Part shown: one piece after another, positions 1 to 5,880 of the stretch
Numbering within the stretch: position 1 is the first letter of the stretch
Layout of the letters: every line of letters begins with the position of its first letter
Assembly (NCBI GenBank): GCA_016200155.1
Contig: JACQFG010000033.1
Span: 1 to 10,086, forward strand
Origin: Planctomycetota bacterium
Lineage (GTDB): Bacteria; Planctomycetota; Planctomycetia; Gemmatales; Gemmataceae
Direction: 5' to 3'
DNA length: 10,086 nucleotides
The notes under the pieces: model-generated
Databases searched by the model: none
What the model saw: only the letters and a program-made list of their open reading frames with translations
What the model was told of the DNA's origin: nothing
Made by a program: the position numbers and the translations under genes

Positions 1-242
1 TAGGCGACGAAGATGATGCCGGCCGGGAGCTTGCCGACCTTGCACAGAAACGTCGCCTCGCCGTTGTCGGAACGCACGCGCACGTTGCTGTCGGCCGCGA
101 TGCCTGCTTCCTTCATGTCGTCGGCGTTCATGAAGATCGTCGTCGTGATCGCCAGATATTCCGGCGAATCCTTGCCGTGATTGATCTGCTGGCCTTGCTT
201 GGTCGTTCGGCCCGCGTTCATCAGGTAGCGCTTGGCTGGCAT
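1..242 (-). CDS. fwdD: FwdD-like molybdopterin-dinucleotide-binding protein (N-terminal part, runs off the left edge)
   Basis: The first 80 residues are visible and the gene continues past position 1. The opening (residues 7-20, YLMNAGRTTKQGQQ), followed by KDSPEYL, then DDMKEAGI, NVRVRSDNGEA and LPAGIIFVA, matches the fold of the molybdopterin-dinucleotide-binding subunit D of formylmethanofuran dehydrogenase. In the family this small subunit or domain caps the Mo/W cofactor of an enzyme that interconverts formyl-methanofuran and formate or CO2. Planctomycetes are known to carry this tetrahydromethanopterin-linked C1 module. The ATG at 242 is the first start after an in-frame TAA at 252-254; no strong Shine-Dalgarno is visible. 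It lies 91 bp downstream of the propeller gene on the same strand, but a long hairpin sits between them, so it probably heads its own operon. The related domain at the C-terminus of other molybdopterin oxidoreductases is an alternative, but a start this close to the domain favours a stand-alone subunit. Confidence 0.7.
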   Translation of the reverse strand, partial: MPAKRYLMNAGRTTKQGQQINHGKDSPEYLAITTTIFMNADDMKEAGIAADSNVRVRSDNGEATFLCKVGKLPAGIIFVA

Positions 243-285
243 TCGTTCAGTTTACCGGAACTCGCGCGAAACACAAGTTCACTGT

Positions 286-330
286 TTGCCGCTTGCGGCG
301 TAGCAAAACGTGCGACGCCGCAAGCGGCAA
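286..330. terminator. Perfect 16-bp inverted repeat, gene-end hairpin
   Basis: The arms at 286-301 (TTGCCGCTTGCGGCGT) and 315-330 are perfect reverse complements, separated by a 13-nt loop. The hairpin begins 3 bp beyond the stop codon of the minus-strand propeller gene, the usual place for a terminator. No U-tract follows on the minus strand, so a simple intrinsic terminator is not certain; it may protect a 3' end or be a dispersed repeat. Its core CCGCAAGCGG resembles the CGYAAGC core of the two longer hairpins at 5756 and 6775. Confidence 0.6.
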
Positions 331-333
331 CTC

Positions 334-1362
334 TCACTTCGCCGGCAACTGATACCCGTCCTTATTGAGCTGCATGCGATACAAACTCTTGCCCGCGGTG
401 ATATACAGAGTCTTCGACTCCGAGCCACGGCCAAAGCCGACATTCGTGGGGACCTCGGTCTTGATGTACGCCAGTTCCTTGCCTGTCGGCGAATAGACGT
501 AGATGCCCGGCCGCGTCTCATCGCGCACCGCCACGTAGAGATTGCCCTCGACATCGGCACACAATCCGTCGGGGCCATCCTGCGGTGCGTAATCGACGAG
601 GATCTTGCGGAACTTCGCCGAGCCATCGGCGGCGAGATCATACGCCAAGAGCGCCATCAGGCCCTTGCGCGCCGGCGCGTCCTTCGGCAGGCGTTCGATA
701 CCCCAGTGGCCGTTGTCGTTGCTGACGACGTACAGCGTCTTCTGATCGGGCGAAGTGCAGACGCCGTTCGGCTTGCCGGCGTCGGTGATGATGCGATGGA
801 TCGAGCCGTCGGTGTCGACGCGATAGACCGCCTGCACCGGCTGATCGATCGGTTCATGGCCCAGGTAGCGCGGGTCGCTGAAGTAGATGCGGCCCTTTTC
901 GTCGATGGTGATGTCGTTGGGCGAATTGAGCCGACGGCCGTCGAAGCTGTGTGCCAAGATGTAGCTCTTGCCGGTCTTCATGTCGGTCTTTATGAGCCGG
1001 CGGCCGCCGAAGTCGGCCCCCTCGGCGATGATCATGTGGCCCTCCGCGTCGAACTTGATGCCGTTGGACATGCCGCTGGGGGAGCGAAAGATCGACGTCT
1101 TTTTGGTCTTCGGATCGAACTTCCAGATATGCCCGGCCTCGATGAAGCCGCGCTTGTCCTTGCTGACGTGCGAGAAGGTGATATCGCTGAAGTAAATCGT
1201 GCCATCGGGCGCTGAAGCACAGCCCTCGGTGAGCGCGACGCCGCCGTCGAAGAGCAGTTCGAGCTTGGCATCCTTGGGGACGATGGCATTCTGGGCGGAT
1301 GCGTGCTGTCCCGCAACGATGCCGCAAACGACAAGGCAAGAAAGGACCAATCGACGGCGCAT
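334..1362 (-). CDS. Secreted SMP-30/gluconolactonase-type beta-propeller protein
   Basis: A 342-residue protein of the SMP-30/gluconolactonase/LRE-like family, six-bladed propellers that bind a divalent metal and often hydrolyse lactones. Residues 1-23 form a signal peptide (RRR, hydrophobic core, ASA cleavage site), so the protein is exported. Blade motifs repeat as PDGTIYFSD (52-60), DEKGRIYFSD (154-163), SPDQKTLYV (204-212) and VEGNLYVA (271-278). Candidate metal ligands are E46 (TEGC), N149 (SPND), N199 (KPNG) and D265 (GPDG), matching the Glu/Asn/Asp pattern of the family. The start at 1362 was chosen because AAGGAG (1369-1374 on this strand) lies 6 nt upstream and the signal peptide begins there; an ATG 18 codons further upstream would bury it. 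The true substrate cannot be told. It is divergent from the gene at 1498 and is followed by a hairpin. Confidence 0.85.
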   Translation of the reverse strand: MRRRLVLSCLVVCGIVAGQHASAQNAIVPKDAKLELLFDGGVALTEGCASAPDGTIYFSDITFSHVSKDKRGFIEAGHIWKFDPKTKKTSIFRSPSGMSNGIKFDAEGHMIIAEGADFGGRRLIKTDMKTGKSYILAHSFDGRRLNSPNDITIDEKGRIYFSDPRYLGHEPIDQPVQAVYRVDTDGSIHRIITDAGKPNGVCTSPDQKTLYVVSNDNGHWGIERLPKDAPARKGLMALLAYDLAADGSAKFRKILVDYAPQDGPDGLCADVEGNLYVAVRDETRPGIYVYSPTGKELAYIKTEVPTNVGFGRGSESKTLYITAGKSLYRMQLNKDGYQLPAK

Positions 1363-1497
1363 CAGAGTCTCCTTCGGAAAATGGGGTGATACTCTGTGGC
1401 CAAACATATGGAACACCGAATATGCGACAATTCAAATCGAAGCGAGGCTCTCATTCGTCTCAATTTCACAATCACGCAATCTCACGTGGAGGTCAAC
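1363..1497. promoter_or_regulatory. Divergent intergenic region between two secreted-protein genes
   Basis: This 135-bp stretch must hold the promoters for both the leftward propeller gene and the rightward gene at 1498. It is noticeably more AT-rich than its surroundings (the sequence around 1401-1475). I see Shine-Dalgarno sites at both ends (AAGGAG for the minus gene, GGAGG at 1488-1492 for the plus gene). I found no convincing -35/-10 pair; on the minus strand TTGTCG with TATGTT at 16-bp spacing is the best, weak, candidate. Confidence 0.35.
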
Positions 1498-2304
1498 ATG
1501 CTTGCAAAACGATTCACCCTGCTGATGGCACTGGGAGTTGCAGCCGCGCTGTGCGCGAACGCCATGCCGGCCGGCGCTCAGGACGCGATCAAACGCCTGA
1601 ACATCAAGCCGACCAAGCCCGCATTCAAGAAATGGAGCGAGCCGGTCGTCATCCGCACGGAAGAGGATGCCGCCAAGCATTTTGGCAAGGCGCCGGAAGG
1701 GGTGGATTTCAAGAAGCAGATCGTGCTCCTGTTTGCCTGGCGAGGTTCGGGCGGCGACAAGCTGGAGTATTCGGTCCTCGAGTCGTTTCCCGAGCAAATT
1801 CCGTTCTCGTTGAAGCCGGGCGCGACCGATGATCTGAAAGAGCACGTTCACGTTTTTGCCTTGCGCTCCAATGTTCGTTGGAGCATCAAGGGCGCCAAGG
1901 CGGCCGTCGAGCCGAAGAAAGCTGCGAAGCCACAGGAAGTTCGTCCGCTCAAGTTCACGCCAAAGGACCCGACGATCGGCTTCACTATCGGCGGCAAAAA
2001 CATGGTGACGCCGCTCGCCGACGCCGATGCCGTCATCAAACTCGTGGGCAAGGAGGCGGCGGCGGGATTGACCGACGCCGTGAACTTCGAGACGCATCGG
2101 ATCGTCCTCGTGAGCTGGCAGACCAGCGGTCCCCCGGACGGCGCTCTGACCTACGAGTTCAAGGGGGAGGGAAAAGACCGTGCACTGATTTTCTACGTCA
2201 AGGCCCCGAATGTCGCGGCCCGCGGCGAACGTCTTCGCCTGGGCGCCGACTTCTTCGCGGTGCCTCGCGATGTTGCGGTCAAGTACGATCCGAAGGAACG
2301 TTAG
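1498..2304 (+). CDS. Secreted protein of unknown function with two tandem related domains
   Basis: A 268-residue exported protein that I do not recognise by name. Residues 1-28 are a signal peptide (AKRF, hydrophobic stretch, AGA-Q cleavage). Two halves look like diverged copies of one beta-rich domain of about 90 residues. Repeat 1 (about 41-130) has EEDAAKHFG, VDFKKQIVLLFAW, a DKLEYSV strand and a closing VHVFALRSNVRWSI. Repeat 2 (about 158-263) has DADAVIKLVG, VNFETHRIVLVSWQ, ALTYEFKG and an FFAVPRDVAVKY ending. The halves are joined by an Ala/Lys/Pro-rich linker (131-156). The pattern of a target residue, strand, Gly-rich turn and strand recalls PrcB_C-type domains, but this is only an impression. 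The start is fixed by GGAGG (1488-1492) 5 nt upstream; longer in-frame versions beginning at 1396 lack an RBS and bury the signal peptide. Confidence 0.75.
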   Translation: MLAKRFTLLMALGVAAALCANAMPAGAQDAIKRLNIKPTKPAFKKWSEPVVIRTEEDAAKHFGKAPEGVDFKKQIVLLFAWRGSGGDKLEYSVLESFPEQIPFSLKPGATDDLKEHVHVFALRSNVRWSIKGAKAAVEPKKAAKPQEVRPLKFTPKDPTIGFTIGGKNMVTPLADADAVIKLVGKEAAAGLTDAVNFETHRIVLVSWQTSGPPDGALTYEFKGEGKDRALIFYVKAPNVAARGERLRLGADFFAVPRDVAVKYDPKER

Positions 2305-2319
2305 CCGGCGATGCGCCCC

Positions 2320-2440
2320 AATATTCGTTGCGCGATGTACCCCCCACACCCCTGCCGCGCAACGAATGTGGCCGATACGAGACTCCGCATTTTGAAAAAC
2401 CTTGGGATCTGTCGACGATCCTGCAAATATTCGTTGCGCG
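2320..2440. repeat. Triplet of a short repeat (two direct copies, one inverted)
   Basis: AATATTCGTTGCGCG occurs exactly at 2320-2334 and again at 2426-2440. An inverted copy, CGCGCAACGAAT, lies at 2356-2367. Copy 1 and the inverted copy can form a 12-bp stem with a 21-nt loop (2323-2334 with 2356-2367), which sits 18 bp after the stop codon at 2304 and may act as that gene's terminator. The second direct copy is then left over as a possible competing partner for the inverted arm. Confidence 0.65.
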
Positions 2441-2476
2441 CTGCGGCGTAACCTTGACGCAATTCCACGGTATATC

Positions 2477-2527
2477 GGCACATCGTTGTGCCCGGCTACC
2501 AAGCAGGATATGCACAAGACGCGTGCT
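2477..2527 (+). promoter_or_regulatory. Two NtrC-like enhancer dyads (candidate)
   Basis: Dyad 1 at 2477-2492 is GGCAC-6 nt-GTGCC. Dyad 2 at 2511-2527 is TGCAC-7 nt-GTGCT, which fits the enterobacterial NtrC consensus half-sites GCAC and GTGC at the exact 7-nt spacing. Their centres are about 34 bp apart. If the sigma-54-like element at 2625-2640 is used, the start would be near 2651 and the dyads would centre near -166 and -132, a normal enhancer distance. Dyad 1 has one base too few between half-sites, so it is the weaker one. Confidence 0.4.
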
Positions 2528-2624
2528 TGCCGCTCCCAATCTACTGCCAGACTGACTGCGGAGCGTTAACGCATCTCCTTTTCTCAAAATAAGTTACGGT
2601 GTCTGCATTTCTTGGACTTGGTGC

Positions 2625-2640
2625 CGGCATTGGAATTGCT
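2625..2640 (+). promoter_or_regulatory. Sigma-54-like -24/-12 promoter for nirBD (candidate)
   Basis: CGGCATTGGAATTGCT matches the sigma-54 consensus TGGCAC-N5-TTGCW at the invariant GG (2626-2627) and GC (2638-2639) with the required 10 bp between them, and at CA, TT and the last W. The expected transcription start is near 2651, about 43 bp before the ATG at 2694. It needs an activator; the dyads at 2477-2527 are the natural candidates. Confidence 0.42.
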
Positions 2641-2693
2641 CTTTCTCCTCTCACCATCAACGCCTGCACGCCTGGTGTGGAGTGTTCTCTCTC

Positions 2694-5600
2694 ATGGTCC
2701 AATCACCGAAGACCGTCGTTGTCATTGGCAACGGCATGGTCGGGCATCGCTTCTGCGAACGGCTCATTGAATTCGACCGCGAGCGAACCTGCAACATCGT
2801 CACCTTCTGCGAGGAACCCCGGCCGGCCTACGATCGCGTCAATCTCACCAAATATTTCGAACATCGCCAGGCCGACAGGCTTGCCCTGGCAACCCCGGCA
2901 TGGTACGAACAAAATCGTATCACCCTTTTTCTCGGCGATCGCGCGACCGAAATCGACCGCGACCGGAAGGTCGTTCGCTCCGCCCGCGGCAAGGAAATCG
3001 CCTACGACATCCTCGTGCTCGCCACCGGCTCCGTCCCGTTTGTCCCCACCGTTCCCGGCATCGACAAAACAGGCGTTTTCGTCTACCGCACCATCGAAGA
3101 TCTCGAACTGATCATCGGCTACGGGCAGACTGCCAAGAAAGCCGCCGTCATCGGCGGCGGGCTGCTCGGGCTCGAAGCCGCCAAGGCAACCTACGATCTC
3201 GGCCTGGAAACGCACGTCGTCGAGTTCGCCCCGCGCCTGATGCCTCGCCAGATCGACGACGTCGGCTCGAAAGTCCTCGTCGGCAAGATCAACGCCCTGG
3301 GCGTGCAGGTTCACCTCAACAAGAACACCAAGGAAATCCTCGGCAACGGCAAGGTCGAGGGCATGGCCTTCGCCGACGGCGCCGAACTCGATGTCAAAAT
3401 GATCGTCGTCTCCGCCGGTATCAAGCCGCGCGACGATCTGGCCCGCGCTTGTGGATTGATGGTCGGCCAGCGCGGCGGCGTTGTCGTGGACGATAACCTG
3501 CGCACCAGCGATCCCGCCATCTACGCCATCGGCGAAGTCGCCCTCTATGGCGGCCTGATTTATGGCCTGGTCGCGCCGGGCTACGAGATGGCCGAGATTG
3601 CGGCGTCGAACATTGTCGGTGAGCCGCGCGTGTTCAAGGGCGCCGACATGTCGACCAAGCTCAAGTTGATGGGCGTCGATGTCGCCAGCTTCGGAGATTG
3701 CTTCGCGGATATCCCCTCCCCCCAAACGCCCAGTGGGGCGAGGGGAAGCCTGCCGGGGAAAGCAATCACCTACGAAGATCCGTTCAAAGGCTCCTACAAA
3801 AAGCTCGTCTTCAACCAGGAAGGCACCCGGCTTCTCGGCGGCATCCTCGTCGGCGATGCGTCCGACTACGGCACGCTGTCGATCCTGGCCAAGAGCAGCG
3901 ATACGCTTGCCATGACGCCGACCGAAGTCCTGCTCGGCAACTGCAACAACGTCAGCAAGGCCCAGATCTGCGACGCCATCCGCCTCAAGAACCTTTGCTC
4001 CGTCGACGAGGTCAAAGCCTGTACCAGGGCCGGCACTGGCTGCGGCGGCTGCATGCCCCTCGTCGTCGATCTCTTCAAGGCCCAGATCAAGGCGGCAGGC
4101 AAGAAGGTCAACAACAACCTTTGCGAGCACTTTCCCGTCACACGTCAGGAGCTTTTCGAGATCATCAAGATCAAGCAGATCAAGACGTTCGACGACGCCC
4201 TCGCCAGTCACGGCCGAGGCAACGGCTGCGAAATCTGCAAGCCCGCCGTCGCCTCCATCCTCGCCAGCCTGTGGAACGAGGATGTCATCACGCAGACCAC
4301 CATCCAGGACACCAACGATCGCTTCCTCGCCAACATCCAGCGCGGCGGCAGCTACTCCGTCGTCCCGCGCGTTCCGGGCGGTGAGATCACTCCCGAAAAG
4401 CTGATCGCGCTCGGCACCGTCGCCCGCAAGTTTGGGCTCTATGCGAAGATTACCGGCGCCCAGCGCGTCGATCTGTTCGGCGCTCCGGTGCAGCATCTAC
4501 CCGACATCTGGGAAGAACTCGTCAACGCCGGCTTCGAGAGCGGCCATGCTTACGCCAAGGCATTGCGCACCGTCAAGAGTTGCGTCGGCTCGACGTGGTG
4601 CCGATTCGGCGTGCAGGACTCCGTCGGCTTCGCGATTCGCGTCGAGAACCGTTACAAGGGCTTTCGCGCCCCGCACAAGATCAAGTCTGCCGTCTCCGGC
4701 TGTATCCGCGAATGTGCCGAGGCCCAGAGCAAGGATTTCGGGATCATCGCCACCGAGAAGGGCTGGAACCTCTACGTCTGTGGCAACGGCGGGGCCAAAC
4801 CGCGCCATGCCGACTTGCTCGCCGGCGATATCGACGACGAGACCTGCATCCAGTACATCGATCGCTTCCTCATGTACTACACGCAAACCGCCGATCGCCT
4901 GACGCGCACCAGCGTTTGGCTCGAGAAAATGGAAGGCGGCATCGAGCAACTCAAGAACGTCATCATCCACGATTCGCTCGGGATCTGCGCCGAACTCGAA
5001 CGGATGATGCAGCACCAGGTCGATACCTATCAGTGCGAGTGGAAGGCCGTCGTCAACGATCCGGAGAAACGCAAGCTATTCAAGCAGTTCGCCAACACCG
5101 AGGAGACCGAACCGACCATCGAGTTCGTCAAGGAACGCGGGCAGCAGCATCCGGGGCCGTGGACGGGGGCGTTTGTGGCGTCGGCTGAGCTGATGCTGAG
5201 AAAGGGAGAAACCAATCAACCAGCGGAATCCGATCAGGCTGACTCCCCTGCTCCCCTTCTCCCTTTCTCCCCTTCTATCGACGAGGCGAGATGGATCCAG
5301 GTCGGCAAGGTCTGGGACTTCCCCAAGGACGGTGGGGCGACGATCAAGTACGGCAAGACGCAGATCGCCGTTTTCAACTTTGCCAGCCGCGGCGCGTGGT
5401 ATGCCTCGCAGAACATGTGCCCGCATCGCCGCGAGTTCGTGCTGGCGCGCGGGTTGCTCGGCGACGCGGCCGACAAGCCGAAGGTTGCGTGTCCGGTTCA
5501 CAAGAAAACGTTCTCGCTCGAAACCGGCAAGGGCATGAGCGACAAGGAGTTCGCGATCCAGACGTTCCCGGTGAAGGTGGACGGCGACGACGTGTATCTT

Positions 5601-5753
5601 CATCTGCCAAGCATCGAGACGCTGGACGAAATGTTCGCGACCGAGAAGACGTGCAATGGCTCGTGCCATGACGGCGGTCAGGAAAAGTCGAAGGCGCTGC
5701 CGGTCCGCAAGGCAAGGGCGGGCGACGTCCTGATGGCCGCAACGGCGGAGTAA
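2694..5753 (+). CDS. nirB: Assimilatory NAD(P)H-nitrite reductase, NirB fused to a NirD Rieske module
   Basis: A 1019-residue cytoplasmic siroheme enzyme reducing nitrite to ammonium. Domains: FAD site (IGNGMVG, 11-17), NAD(P)H site (IGGGLLG, 153-159), BFD-like [2Fe-2S] region (417-453), second Cys region (C477, C512, C515), ferredoxin-like half-domain, and siroheme/[4Fe-4S] Cys C630, C636, C670, C674 in CVGSTWC and SGCIRECAEA. Residues up to about 830 follow E. coli NirB (847 aa, from memory) closely. A Pro/Ser linker then leads into a Rieske domain with intact ligands C909, H911 (CPH) and C933, H936 (CPVH); E. coli has NirD as a separate protein. Oddities: the first BFD cysteine is Gly415, and residues about 339-356 are an extra palindrome-encoded loop. 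Start: ATG 2694 follows GGAG by 11 nt; a GTG at 2682 would add four residues. A sigma-54-like element upstream suggests nitrogen control; a hairpin follows. Confidence 0.95.
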   Translation: MVQSPKTVVVIGNGMVGHRFCERLIEFDRERTCNIVTFCEEPRPAYDRVNLTKYFEHRQADRLALATPAWYEQNRITLFLGDRATEIDRDRKVVRSARGKEIAYDILVLATGSVPFVPTVPGIDKTGVFVYRTIEDLELIIGYGQTAKKAAVIGGGLLGLEAAKATYDLGLETHVVEFAPRLMPRQIDDVGSKVLVGKINALGVQVHLNKNTKEILGNGKVEGMAFADGAELDVKMIVVSAGIKPRDDLARACGLMVGQRGGVVVDDNLRTSDPAIYAIGEVALYGGLIYGLVAPGYEMAEIAASNIVGEPRVFKGADMSTKLKLMGVDVASFGDCFADIPSPQTPSGARGSLPGKAITYEDPFKGSYKKLVFNQEGTRLLGGILVGDASDYGTLSILAKSSDTLAMTPTEVLLGNCNNVSKAQICDAIRLKNLCSVDEVKACTRAGTGCGGCMPLVVDLFKAQIKAAGKKVNNNLCEHFPVTRQELFEIIKIKQIKTFDDALASHGRGNGCEICKPAVASILASLWNEDVITQTTIQDTNDRFLANIQRGGSYSVVPRVPGGEITPEKLIALGTVARKFGLYAKITGAQRVDLFGAPVQHLPDIWEELVNAGFESGHAYAKALRTVKSCVGSTWCRFGVQDSVGFAIRVENRYKGFRAPHKIKSAVSGCIRECAEAQSKDFGIIATEKGWNLYVCGNGGAKPRHADLLAGDIDDETCIQYIDRFLMYYTQTADRLTRTSVWLEKMEGGIEQLKNVIIHDSLGICAELERMMQHQVDTYQCEWKAVVNDPEKRKLFKQFANTEETEPTIEFVKERGQQHPGPWTGAFVASAELMLRKGETNQPAESDQADSPAPLLPFSPSIDEARWIQVGKVWDFPKDGGATIKYGKTQIAVFNFASRGAWYASQNMCPHRREFVLARGLLGDAADKPKVACPVHKKTFSLETGKGMSDKEFAIQTFPVKVDGDDVYLHLPSIETLDEMFATEKTCNGSCHDGGQEKSKALPVRKARAGDVLMAATAE
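3696..3767. repeat. 72-nt imperfect palindrome lying in frame inside nirB
   Basis: The outer arms GATTGCTT (3696-3703) and AAGCAATC (3760-3767) are exact inverted repeats. Inside them 3713-3723 (CCCCTCCCCCC) pairs with 3735-3745 (GGGGCGAGGGG) with one mismatch and an 11-nt loop. The unit is 72 nt, a multiple of three, and encodes a Pro/Gly/Ser-rich loop between the pyridine-nucleotide domain and the conserved TYEDPF segment, where NirB relatives such as E. coli have a shorter link. It looks like a small palindromic element absorbed into the coding sequence. Confidence 0.55.
5198..5269. repeat. Inverted repeat encoding the NirB-NirD linker
   Basis: GAGAAAGGGAGAA (5198-5210) and TTCTCCCTTTCTC (5257-5269) are a perfect 13-bp inverted repeat with 46 nt between. 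The pyrimidine-rich right half continues with more CTCCCC/CCCCTT runs. The repeat is translated as the Pro/Ser/Ala-rich linker (about residues 835-859) joining the siroheme half to the Rieske module. This purine/pyrimidine hairpin style is more usual between genes than within them. Confidence 0.6.
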
Positions 5754-5755
5754 AT

Positions 5756-5811
5756 GTCAGAGCCTGAAGCGTAAGCGAACGACGTCCTTCGCTTACGCTT
5801 CAGGCTCTGAC
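5756..5811. terminator. 24-bp perfect hairpin after nirB
   Basis: Arms 5756-5779 and 5788-5811 are perfect reverse complements over 24 bp, with an 8-nt loop, starting 2 bp after the nirB stop codon. There is no following U-run, so termination would be by structure alone. The left arm shares 14 of 19 aligned bases with the hairpin arm at 6777-6795 and has the core AGCGTAAGCGA. The right arm also supplies most of the -35 box of the next promoter. Confidence 0.7.
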
Positions 5812-5835
5812 GATCAGCGCCGCATCCCGTATAAT
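5807..5835 (+). promoter_or_regulatory. Sigma-70-type promoter for the gene at 5881
   Basis: The -10 box TATAAT (5830-5835) is a perfect consensus match. A 17-bp spacer separates it from CTGACG (5807-5812), which matches TTGACA at four of six positions. Transcription would start near 5842, about 39 bp before the ATG at 5881. The -35 box overlaps the right arm of the hairpin that ends the nitrite reductase gene. Confidence 0.6.
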
Positions 5836-5880
5836 CACATCGCGTCGGCAATCCCATTCATGAAACAGGAGGTTCATCCG

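Larger units (their letters stand above)
2305..2693. other. 389-bp intergenic region upstream of the nitrite reductase
   Basis: No convincing gene is present; open frames here are short overhangs of neighbours without a ribosome site. From left to right it holds a three-copy short repeat (2320-2440), two GCAC/GTGC dyads (2477-2492 and 2511-2527), a 10-bp palindrome GCGTTAACGC (2563-2572) flanked by GGAG and CTCC, and a sigma-54-like -24/-12 element (2625-2640). The sites downstream of the repeats are arranged as an enhancer-driven promoter for the gene at 2694. Confidence 0.6.

Noticed and set aside
310..1215. A 301-codon plus-strand frame opposite the propeller gene
   Set aside because: The minus-strand product has a signal peptide, ribosome site and family motifs; the plus frame has none.
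2320..2440. Possible CRISPR-like array
   Set aside because: There are only two direct copies of 15 bp with one inverted copy between and no regular spacers.
1432..2517. A 361-codon minus-strand frame opposite the secreted two-repeat protein
   Set aside because: It is a shadow of the plus-strand gene, which has a perfect ribosome site and signal peptide; the minus product matches nothing.
3713..3758. G-quadruplex in the nirB palindrome
   Set aside because: Only three runs of four G are present on the plus strand, so a standard four-tract quadruplex is not supported.
2703..4496. A 597-codon open frame on the minus strand opposite nirB
   Set aside because: It is antisense to a clearly recognised gene and arises from GC-rich codon bias; its product is acidic and low in complexity, with no ribosome site or motif.
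5652..5669. CNGSCH in the C-terminal tail of the nitrite reductase, a possible CxxxCH heme c site
   Set aside because: The protein has no export signal, and heme c attachment happens outside the cytoplasm; a single unusual motif in a tail is not enough.
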